From Zopfochytrium polystomum (Eukaryota; Chytridiomycota; Chytridiomycetes; Chytridiales; Chytridiaceae): DNA of 64,000 bases. This document shows positions 54,720-64,000 of the stretch, one piece after another. The stretch lies in NCBI GenBank assembly GCA_025765615.1, contig JAIVFJ010000151.1, forward strand, positions 1 to 64,000, written 5' to 3'. Both the position numbers and the translations under genes were made by a program. Position 1 is the stretch's first letter. The number at the start of each line of letters is the position of its first letter. Below the pieces are notes generated by a model that saw only the letters and a list, made by a program, of their open reading frames with translations, ran no database searches and was not told where the DNA came from.

Positions 54720-55295
54720 CAAGCACGAGCGTACTCAAAGCACTGGGATGGTACTATTTCTCATTTCATACTTGCAAAGAAGTCTTTTTTTGACCAACAC
54801 AACACAACTTTAGGATAACACGAATTTTGCATCCTCATTGGCAACTACAAATCTTCAATTATTCTCCAACAAACGCAAGTTCTTCCTCGATGCCCAGCTA
54901 TAATGCCCAGCTATAAAAACTGATACTCTCTACCTGTACGTTAATTATAAAATCGGCGAATGAGGAACACTCCTTCTCCTACCTGAAAGCGAGAATCCTG
55001 CACGCGTCAGTGGAGGTCCATTTCAGGAACCCTTTACATGCGAGGGCACATGGAACGTGAGCAGTTCAAGTCAGCTGTTTCTGTCCTTCACCATGCCTGA
55101 GGCAATGACGGTAGCTACCAAGAGCCCTGCAGGGCATGTCGCAGGTTGCCAGTTGGGTCACAAAGAGGATGCCAGCATCATGAAGGAGAGCCAAAGTTGT
55201 GGCGCTCTGGAAATCCATGTAGAACTGAGGATGTGCGGAACATGACAAAGTAGAACAAGATGGGCGACTATGCTGCGCAGGGTGACAGCCTGCTG
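54720..55295. other. No feature recognised
   Basis: AT-rich, short frames only. TGCCCAGCTATAA is repeated in tandem at about 54890-54915. Confidence 0.4.
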
Positions 55296-55364
55296 CAAGT
55301 TATCCGAGCAGTATCAGGTCGAAGCTCCTGCACACCGCCTACACCAAAAGACCCAAAACTAACA
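55296..55364 (-). repeat. Copia LTR fragment
   Basis: The last part reads GCTCCTGCACACCGCCTACACC and ends AAAACTAACA, the first about 70 bp of the copia LTR in minus orientation. It is truncated on its left. Confidence 0.7.
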
Positions 55365-55788
55365 GAAGGGGCAAGCGTGCCTGTGCAAATCTCAGTGAGG
55401 GACCCTTGCGATAAAAGACTGGGCAATTGAGGTGCAACACAGAAAAGGGGAAACCCATACGGGCAAGCAAGAGAGCATTACAGAATGGTCAGGGCTGCTC
55501 TTCACAAGCTCATGTTGTGCTTTCGCATCCATCATGTAGCGTATAGCGGATGCTGACGTTGCGTGGCGTGCTGCATGCTTTATGTCCATTTCCTGAGCGC
55601 CTGCCCATATTGCAAGAAAGTAGGCCAACTTTCGCATTGAGTGGCTACCGATCTTGGCATGTCGACCAATGACTCAACTTTTTTATTGATAGTACATTGC
55701 CTTTGGGCAAAATCCGTCTCTCTTGTCCATCAGAGAGTTTAGAAACGCCGTGGGGGTAAAAGAAATCCTTTCTGAATGTTGCACTCAT

Positions 55789-56050
55789 GCATGTACCACC
55801 ACCTTCAGTAGTGTACACCACAACAGCCCAATCCATCAATCAGCCAGCATAGAGAATTCTTTCATACAAAACTGTTTCCCATCCCAATCACAACCCCCTT
55901 GGTTCCAGCCAGATCCAATCAGTAGAAGGGGTTGTACACTTTGCAGATCTGCCAACTTTGAGGACCGATCATGGGCGCTACAGACATCGTACAGCAATCT
56001 CGTTACTACCATTGGAAAGCTCTGTTCCAACGAACCCTCCTGATCGCGGA
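55789..56050 (+). repeat. Copia LTR end and leader fragment
   Basis: 55789-55869 is the 3' end of the copia LTR in plus orientation (ends AATTCTTTCA). 55870-56050 continues with the same leader as 9948-9760 on the minus strand (TACAAAACTGTTTCCCATCC at the junction). It is opposite in orientation to the fragment at 55296-55364. Confidence 0.7.
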
Positions 56051-56189
56051 TCCGACGCTCCGACGTCGTATACTCCACCTTCTCACTGTCATCTGTATCT
56101 TGAAACGCAGGCAACATAGCAATCTCTCTGTCTAGCTCCTCATTGTCGGCGATGGCCTCACCCCAGGTTTAGTCCGCCGTCGAATCGGG

Positions 56190-58709
56190 GTTGGTGCAAC
56201 CTAGGTCGGGCTATCTCTCGGTGTTCAACCCCGATCTAGTGCAGAGGGTCGACAATCAAGATATCGTCGAGACGGCGTCGCTAGTCACCGCCATCAAGCG
56301 AGGTTTTTTCGACCCAGGCCCGAAGAGCAAGCTTGCCAGCAGGCCTTTTCCGGCCTTCGAGCACTTCTCCGTCGTGCAGCCACCGAAGGTGCCGCTGACG
56401 CTGCTTATCATGGGCTCAGCGGTCAAGTACGAGCTCGCGATTCGAGAGTGGGAGATCGCGTTGCATTTCAGTCATGCACGCCGCTCTTACTTGGTGGAGA
56501 AGTTGGTGATGGACGTCCTTGAGGCAGCAATCGCGTTCGCCTAGGACTCTTCAGATGCAGGCAGGGACCAGGTTCTGGCGCGGGCGGAGTTCGCCGCGCT
56601 CACCGCCGAACACACGTAGGAGGTCCAGGCGTCTCTGGGCTCGACATGGCTGATACTCCCCTCGCTCCCTTCGCAGCGGCGTTGTTGGAGCCTATCGGTC
56701 GCTCGGAGGCCCCTTCCTGATTGCGCCGGAGAAGACGGTCGCAGGATGGGTCCATCACGACTATGTCAAGCAGTTCGAGAAAGCCGAGAGAAGTTGGCTC
56801 CGTGTTTTTTTCCGACCGGCTCCCGCAGGAAAACCCATTGCCGGGGGGCAATCGTCAAGGCAGCACAGCCGGCAAGCAGTCGAGGGGCCGCAGCCGAGTG
56901 ACTTCAATGTCGCCGGCCAAGGAAGCGGAGTCCTGCTCAGAGCCTGAAGAGAAGCCCGCCAAGAAAAAGTAAGCGGGGTCAGCGGTCTGGGTACAGACCA
57001 GATTCGGCTGCCCCCAGCCGACCTAACGGAGACCCTGGTCTCCCACGCTCGTCAGTGTGTCGGTGGAGGCGAGGAAAACGCTCTCTACGCTGCTGAGTTT
57101 TGCGAAACCTGGAACGGATCCAGCCTGCTTCCGCGGAAGCCCGAGCGGGTCGCTTGGGTCGCATCATCTACAACGTGCTGGAAGCCATTGTGCAAGTTCG
57201 GATGAGCGAGATACTTCGAAGGAACGGCGTCTCGCTGGAGGGGCTTCACGTCCTGCATCGATCGGACAACACGCCGACAGTCTTCTACCTCAAAAAGCGT
57301 GCGGGCAGCGCGGCTGTCCACGGTTTCGGAGAAGTTGCTCCGCGACTACCTTTGCCTCCATCGACTTGTTCTGATTGTGCTTTTCCCGCGCTACTGCTCC
57401 CGGAACAGGCTGGATCCAATGGCGGTGCGACGCGTTCTCCCTCCTGTGAAACCGCGAGAACCCATGGATATGCACTCCGTGGGTGTTGTTGACAAAGGTT
57501 CTCGCGACAGCGCGGGTACAGGACGCAGTGGCGACTGTGATCACGCCGATCTGGAGCCGTGGTATTCGCCGGCTCTGAAGATGGCAATCGACTACCCAGT
57601 GAGGATGGACCCGAAAAGGTTATGGGAGCAACCAGCGTCGAACCACAGGCCGACTCCTCCTGGCCCCTTGGTTTTCTGGAGGCTAAGCGGCGTGTCCACG
57701 GACTGCGCGGGCTTTCGACAGCGGCTAGTGAGCTGTACGACAGCGCACAGGCGCCTTCCACCATTCGTGCTCACGAATCCCGATGGCTCACCTTTGTACG
57801 CTGGTGCCGCGAACGGAATCTGGATCCCATTTCGCCGAGTGTAGAGTCGCTTCTGGAGTTCTTGTGGTGCGTTTCAGGGCCTCCGCCTCGGAGGTGGCCA
57901 ACATCGCTCAGTACAGAGCAACCCTCATGGCCGTGTTTGGGGGTCGTCTTTCGCTGCGGCACGGCGGGCCGCCGCATCGGGTCGCAGGAATGCAACGAGC
58001 CGAGCCGAACATTTCCCGGGCAGAACACTCGGCTTGGCCCCTTTTGAATCCTGACATCTTATGGAGCTACATCGAGCGCAATCTGGCTGATAACAGCTCT
58101 CCGCACATCGACAACTTACAAGCGAAACTGTGCATGCTGTTCATGCTTCTGGACCGGGGCGGCTAGCGGATGTGTGCTGCATTCCGCACGACCGCCTGAT
58201 GGTGCGAGCGTTAGAAGTGAAATATCGACTTTACCGCACTAAGACTTGGAAGCCTGACCAGCCCGACCTTTTGCCCGGGCGTGTCCTGCCGCGCGGCGAC
58301 ATCCCGACGCTTGATGTAGGGTTGGTCGTGTTGGAGATTCAAGTCCGATATGCTGCCGGAGGGTGGCGTAAGGCGGTCCGGTCTCTTCCTGACGGTGATC
58401 AGTACGGTTTTTTGCTCAATCCTCGAAGTGAGGGGCATTGGGACTTTCGGGAGTGGGCGGCAAAGCCGAGAGGGGCAGGCCCGCTTCGTCATGTCGTCCA
58501 GCGTCAATTGGTCGCCGCGAGTTTGCCTCAAGTTCGCATGAAAGGCTTCACACCGCACGACATCTACTCTGCGGCTGCGAACCTTATGCGCATGCTGGGG
58601 GCGTCAGACACCGGCGTGCGACGGCCGCTGGCGCTCCTTCCGAGTCGCTAATGCATTACATTCGGGCGTCTCAAGACTTATGGCGAGTGGGGGATCCGAT
58701 CCCGTTCTA
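56190..58709 (+). pseudogene. DIRS-like tyrosine-recombinase retroelement remnant
   Basis: 56190-56970 holds gag-like frames without a known domain. 57230-57480 has an RNase H-like segment (RSDNTPTVFYLKK) resembling DIRS elements. 57660-58709 carries a tyrosine recombinase: the core-binding part (APSTIRAHESRWLTFVRWC), LLDRGGRLADV with the first catalytic Arg, GFTPHDIYSAAANLMRMLG in the HxxR region (Tyr where the second Arg is expected) and, after a shift near 58620, LMHYIRASQDLW with the likely nucleophile Tyr. No reverse transcriptase core with a YxDD-type motif was found, so the middle seems deleted. At least three frame changes are present. Confidence 0.65.
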
Positions 58710-58893
58710 AGAGGAGCCAGACTCGGATTCACCGACTACAGTTACGGTTATTGCTGACGTCGTGACCCCTTCGGCGTCGTCAGAGGTCCGCGTGCTGCGC
58801 CCACGGAGGCGTGCCCTGATTTCTGCTGCCACCGCGGCTTCAGGCTCTGGACGTAGAGGCACCCTGGGCCGACCGCTGCAGGAGATTGTTCCA

Positions 58894-59240
58894 GCGTAGC
58901 GAGGAACGCAGTTGTAGCCTCGATCTCCGATTGTCTCATTTCAGTGATTTCCCGTTTTTCCCTGCTGCTACTTGTTTCCCCGTCAGGTGGGTTTTTTGGC
59001 AGGGGATTTTTCTCGGGTTTAGTTTCGTTGAGTTGCCAACCTGCAGCATGTTCTCCGCTCGGGTTGCGCCACGCCCTTCCTCCTTCGTCTTCGCTCCGTC
59101 GCGCGCTGCGTCCGAGCGAAACAAAAGTTGGGCTTTTTTTTCTGGTTTGTTTCGTTTTTTGACGAAAAGCTCGACCGAGCACAATAAAGTTGTTGTACGG
59201 CACTCGGAGATCGAGGCTACAACTGCGTTCCTCGCTACGC
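58894..59240. repeat. Perfect 37-bp inverted repeat
   Basis: 58894-58930 and 59204-59240 are exact reverse complements, separated by 273 bp. It lies just downstream of the tyrosine recombinase. DIRS-group elements end in inverted or split repeats, so this is probably the element's terminal structure. The spacer has no gene. Confidence 0.85.
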
Positions 59241-59744
59241 CGGAAAAAGATGTCCAAGCCTTCCACAGAGAACCAAGCAACGCAAATGATGAGCACGCCG
59301 AAAAGATAATTGGCGGTTATTGGCCCGCCCGAAAAGTTAACGCTTCGGTGAGGACCCTGTTTTTTGAGGCCGCTGGGAGACAGCACACTGTGTCTGTGGG
59401 CACAAGGGGGCCAAGAGTTTCATTAACGGGTGATTGATGTTGCATATGATTTTGTGGTCGTTGTATCCTCGAGAAGGGAGACAGACAAACAGACAGACAG
59501 ACAGTTATTTGTCAGCGAGAGTGACAGACATGTCATGAAGTTTATGTGCTTTTTGGGATCGGCCACAAGGACACAAGCTTTTTGGAGCAAACAAATATTA
59601 ATAATATTCATAAAACAAAGCCTGTTGGACTGCTCTGCTGCTGCCAGGCCTGCCACCCTGAACCAAACAACACTCTCGCGCACTTCCTTCATCCCAACAG
59701 CCGCTACTCTTCGGTACCACCGCCTGCTGCAAGCCGCCATCGCC

Positions 59745-60980
59745 ATGTCCTCGACATCCCGTGTCCACCGAGCGCTCGTTGTTGCAGGCGAGGATAAGTC
59801 CCTCGCCGTGCGCGAAGTGCCTGTGCCCGTACCACAAGATGGCGAAGTCCTAATCAAGACGTGCGCGGCTGCACAAAACCCTACCGATTGGAGTGAGTGT
59901 GTGGAGTGAACGAGGGGGATTGGAAGGGGTGCGGATGGTTGCGTGAGGGTGGTGTTCGCTTCAATACCTTGACTCAGCCATTCGCTCTCCTCCTCGTACA
60001 TTCAAGAGCACGTTGCGTTCCGAATGGCGGGACCCGGCAAAGTCGTTGGCTGCGACATTGCAGGCGTTGTCGAGGAGCTTGGACCGGGTGCAGAAAAGCT
60101 GCTACCGGGCATCAAAGTCGGGGACCGTGTCGCCGCTTGGGAGCACGGAGGTCTGCGCGACGGAGAAGGAGGCTACTCTGAGCATCTACGCGTCGCCGCG
60201 GATCTGGTCATCCGCATACCCGATTCTTTATCATTCGAAGCTGCTTCCACGATTCCCTTGGCTGCTCACACTGCCGCCATGGGCCTCCGCGCACTGGGCC
60301 TTCCGTATCTCCCTGCTGACATCGCCTCGGCTGTTCCGAGTGGGGCCGATGCAAGGCCGTCTTCCTCTGCCGCGGCCGTCCTCGTTTGGGCAGCCAGCAC
60401 TTCCACTGGCCAGTATGCTGTTCAACTCGCGAAGCTGGCAGGTCTGAAGGTGCTTGCAACAGCAGGCATCCGCAATCATGAGTGGGTCCGAAAACTTGGC
60501 GCCGATGCAGTGGTCGACTACCGCGCGGAGAACGTTGCTGGAGAGATCCACGCAGCCGCCAAGGCCCTCGGTGTAACGGATCTCGCCCACGCCTATGATG
60601 GCATATCGGAGGGAGGATCAATCCTGGCCATCCAAGAGTGCTTCTTCTCATCGTCGTCGCCGTCCGCACCCAAGGGAACAATTGTTTGCCTACTTCCGCA
60701 AAAGGACAAGACGCGACCTGAGGTGGCGATCAAGAATGTCCTCGCCTACACAGTTTTTGGCCGCTCTTTCTCGTGGCCCAACGCGCATTTCCCTGCGTCA
60801 GCCGAGGACCGTCGGCACGGCCCCATTCTGTGCCGCGGTCTGGAGTTACTCTTGCGCGATGGCAGGTTCACACCAAATCCGGTCAAGCTTATCCCAGGAG
60901 GACTTGCCGGCGTCCCGGAAGGGTTTGCCTACATGCAGTCGGGCAAAGTGGCGGGCGAGAAGCTGGTCTATGTCATTTAG
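59745..60980 (+). CDS. MDR-type NAD(P)H oxidoreductase (trans-enoyl reductase-like)
   Basis: Two exons: 59745-59892 and 60007-60980 (373 residues). The intron 59893-60006 is GTGAGT...TCAAG, 114 nt, phase 1; the join gives NPTDWKHVAFRMAGPGKVVG. The catalytic GroES-like half has GCDIAGVVEELG and VGDRVAAW. The nucleotide-binding half has AASTSTGQYAVQLAKLAG, where the usual Gly-rich loop is varied, and GADAVVDYR. No structural-zinc cysteines are visible. This matches the zinc-less medium-chain dehydrogenase/reductase group that includes ToxD-like enoyl reductases. The substrate is unknown. Start chosen at MSSTSRVHRALVV, which fits the family's N terminus. Confidence 0.85.
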
Positions 60981-61057
60981 TGCTTGGTCTTTCTTTTTTT
61001 TCCCCCCCCTTTTCCTCACGGAAAGTCGTTCGTCCCTCCAGTTCGTTATTGGAGGGG

Positions 61058-61089
<32 letters not shown>
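61058..61089 (+). repeat. Poly(A) run
   Basis: About 30 consecutive As, 80 bp after the MDR gene stop and 20 bp before the next gene's ATG. Confidence 0.9.
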
Positions 61090-61090
<1 letters not shown>

Positions 61091-61108
61091 AGAAGTCGAG
61101 AAAAGACA

Positions 61109-64000
61109 ATGATTTTTGCGGCCAACAACAGCGACGGCGACCAGGCTCTCGTGGCGCAGACAATGACCGACGGCGGCAGCTTGCCGTCGCCGCCGCTGCC
61201 GTCGCAGGCTGCCGCCGCGGTGGTGATATCGGCGGCATCCTTGCCTCCGCTTGGCGCCATCCACTGCGTCGCGCTCACGCCACCATCGCATGCGTCGCCG
61301 CCGCCGCCGCTCCTGGTGCCGGTCGCCCTGACCGTCACACTGACCCCGGATGCCCCACCCGTCATCGGCTGCGAGGCTTGGTCCACCACCATGTCCCCCA
61401 CCGCCACTGGTGGCGATGCCGCTGCTGGACCTGTCGACCACGACGTTCCTTTCACAGTTCATCAAAGGTACTTTTTGGAACTTGATACCAATGACGAGGG
61501 CGGCGCGTTGGGCAGTCGCCGGCTGGTCTTCCGCGGCAAAATACCAGTGGCGCGGTCTGGACACTTGGCGTTTTCCCTACTCGTTCGAGAGAAAGACCGG
61601 AGCACTGGAGGGATCATGCACCAACGCGTTCGTTCAGAATGGATTGACGGTGAGTGGGATTGGCCAGCACAACGACAGCTTCTTATCTTTCTGGGATCAA
61701 GGTGGTAAAACTGCTATTATTCATGTTGCCTCGTTCGATCCTGTTGACCACTTGCGGCCATCAACATCGTTTGAAGAAATCATTGAGCTTGTCGAAAAGG
61801 ATGGATGGAAAGTGCAGGAGGTCACTCAGAGTAAAAGCTCGCCTTGCAGCACTGCCTACCAATTTTGGCTTGTTCAATGGAACGGAGACCCCTCAGCAAC
61901 TCCTTTCTTTCGTGCGCGTAATATGCACCGCCACGTACTACTGGAACGGGCCAACCCATTCTGGCTTCGCCCCCGCACCGGCGGCTCATCGTTTATGGAG
62001 CAAACAAGTGCTGGTGACGAAACCAACGTGGGAGAAAGACGCTCGGAAGCAAAAGTGGCAACGGCCAACGGCGACGTGCATCTGACGCTCGTGGAACGGA
62101 CCGACGGACGCACTATTGCACTCGTGCCTTTTCCGCCATCAGCACTGCGACCGGGAGGGACGAACACTGGTTCGGATTTATGGGGCTTAAGGTGGGACGA
62201 AGGTGCTGAAGATCCACACGGACATGGGTTGATCGTTGGCCTTGGGCCGGGAAAAGACACCCGTGCTCTCCTTGACGGGGTGGCAGACTCTATTTTGCAG
62301 TATTTGGGAGAAAGCAGTGGGGACCGTCCTCCAGCCTCTTTGCCCGAAACTGCAACCTCATTTCCCCCAAGCCAGATTTGGGACAGATTTGCGTGGTGGT
62401 AAGAACGAGGCGGATGCCATCTTTGCTGTTGACCGTTTAGCTCTGACCTGATTTTCCGTATGCATCGCCTGGCAGCACATGGGATGCTTTCTACACGGAC
62501 ATTAATCGCAAGAAGATAATTGACGGAGTGGACGAGTTTCGGAGATTAGGGGTCACTCCTGAAGTGGTCCTTATTGACGACGGATGGCAGCAGTATAATG
62601 GCCTCCAACAACTGTATGCGATGGAACCGGTAGGAATTCTTGTGACAACACTCTCCGTTAGTCCACAGGCTCACCCTAGATTTTGCTCTTCCCATTGCAG
62701 GACCCCTCCAAATTCCCAGACGGTCTCGGCGTATGCCGTGCTTTAAAAGACAAAGGCGTCAAGTATGTCGGAGTTTGGCATACACTCATCGGTTATTGGG
62801 GTGGAATAGATCCGAGCGGTCCTATCGCCCAGAAGTACAAGCTCACCGAAATTGTGCGGGGTTCGTCCACCTTGCACGTTGTAGACGCTTCGGATATTGG
62901 TCGGTTTTACGAGGACTATCACCAATACCTTCGTAACAGCGGAGTTGACTTCATTAAAGTGGACCACCAGGTGAGAATTCCTCTTGTCGAGCTTCCTGTT
63001 GTTTTAATTGTTTCTCGCCTCACCTCGCTCCGCTTTCTTGATGTCAGTCTTTCTTTGACGAAATTCGAATAACGGACGGCGATCGCCTCTGGAGAGCGTA
63101 CCAGGCAGCAATGATCGAACAGGCCCAAAAAATGGTGGGTGTGGTTGCCTTCATACTGGCGGTGGTCCTCACAATGAACTATTTGAGCACAGCCCGCGGT
63201 CTGGTGTATGTCGCACACCCCGCACGTGATTTTCGATTCGATTTTGGGTAAAATTGGGTCCGGTCGTGTGCCAGTGCCGTGGCAAAACGCTATTAGAAGT
63301 TCTGATGACTTCTTTCCGAGTGAGTAATCTTCCTCAACTTGATGGCCGAAGGCGATAAGCTTAAGGCATTTGTGCGTCCAAACATAGACATTCCGGAGTC
63401 CCATGCAAATCACGTATACGCAAACGCACTCAACGCGCTCCTGCTGGGCACGCTGGCGCGCGGGCGAACGCTGCTGGATTGGGACATGTTCCACTCCGAG
63501 CATCGTTTTTCATGGTTCCACGCAGCCGCCCGCGCTGTGTCTGGCGGACCTGTTTACGTGTCGGACAGGCCGGGCAGTACCGACGGAGCTGTGATACGTG
63601 CACTCACTGCGGCGGGGCGAAGCCTAAGGTGTCGTGGACTTCCGGCTGGCGGTTCAGGCGGCGGTTCATGGCCCGACGACCCGTTTACTAACCCAACGCG
63701 GGAACGTGCGCTCTTGCAAGTTCGTAACACTAACTTCGTACGGGATAACGGAAACGGAGGGCAAACAGGTGCGGAGGTTGTGGGTGTATTTAACTGCGGT
63801 GGCGGTGGAGACTCACCGCTCAGCGGGTGGGTACACCCCAGTCTTGGTGACAGCAGCGAAGGTGGTTCGCTTCTGGCAGTGTTTGGGCGATCAGGGGCGA
63901 TACAGCGGGTTCCCGCATCTACTGGCTGTGGCGCCAGAGCGGTCCCAGTGGACCTCGGATTCGGCGAGGCAGAAGTTATATCCTTTGTGCGTCTGCTCGG
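61109..64000 (+). CDS. Raffinose synthase/GH36 alpha-galactosidase family protein, 3' partial
   Basis: The likely start is the ATG at 61109. The N-terminal exon (Pro/Ala-rich) and the next frame, open to 62398, must be joined somewhere in 61440-61700; I could not fix that junction. Later exons are clear: to 62398, 62476-62629, 62701-62970, 63048-63134, 63193-63319 and 63388 to the window end. Joins restore FAWCTWDAFYTD, VVLIDDGWQ, FIKVDHQSFFDE (catalytic Asp), PAVWCMSHTPHVIF, AIRSSDDFFPNIPESH (acid/base SDD) and LLDWDMFHSEH, GGPVYVSD. These are hallmark motifs of raffinose synthases and alkaline alpha-galactosidases, which transfer or release galactose on raffinose-family sugars. About 30-100 residues are missing off the right edge. 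Confidence 0.85.

Noticed and set aside
1..64000. CRISPR arrays, rRNA genes, bacterial operons
   Set aside because: No regular repeat-spacer pattern, no rRNA sequence, and the genes have introns and eukaryotic layout.

Overview
The window is eukaryotic DNA. Genes are split by short GT-AG introns (42-114 nt, plus one of 359 nt), and half the sequence is retrotransposon. Small introns, gene spacing, DIRS-like and Ty1/copia elements and a Frizzled-type receptor point to a zoosporic (chytrid-like) fungus. That placement is inference; no rRNA or marker gene is present.

Layout. 1-490: start of a minus-strand LTR retrotransposon (gag start and 5' LTR) inserted in a LINE-type ORF1. 491-3515: two head-to-tail copies of an element that carries ORF1 but no ORF2. 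3743-10182: a complete-ended minus-strand copia element with identical LTRs and a decayed interior. 10183-12646: two GC-rich LINE-tail-like repeats separated by a tRNA-like (SINE) block. 12647-17370: a LINE with ORF1 and ORF2 (endonuclease plus reverse transcriptase), truncated at its 3' end. 17375-23228: a plus-strand copia element lacking its 5' end. 23229-25196: remnant of a second copia family. 25980-26283: solo LTR.

27579-48846 is the gene-bearing part: a TPR protein (-), an ECHDC1-like enoyl-CoA hydratase-family enzyme (-), divergent from it a large protein with an N-myristoylation start (+), a PH-domain protein (-), a large Ser/Thr-rich PH-like protein (-) and a Frizzled-like seven-helix receptor (+). 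49488-52697 is a whole PIF/Harbinger-like DNA transposon with terminal inverted repeats, a 3-bp target duplication and two divergent genes, one cut by a solo LTR. 53200-59400 holds repeat debris and a DIRS-like tyrosine-recombinase element with a perfect 37-bp inverted repeat. 59745-64000 holds an MDR oxidoreductase and a raffinose-synthase/GH36 alpha-galactosidase gene that runs off the right edge.

Main discoveries. One LTR family (four copies) carries long perfect heat-shock-element arrays upstream of its TATA box. Its putative RNA start is complementary over 11 nt to the sequence just after the LTR, as in Tf1-type self-priming. The LINE-like elements share a tail containing GTTAGGGATAGGGG, and new elements begin directly behind such tails three times. 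Their 3' UTR hairpin keeps its pairing while its sequence changes. Exon joins were read by eye from splice signals and reading frame; no search or alignment was run.
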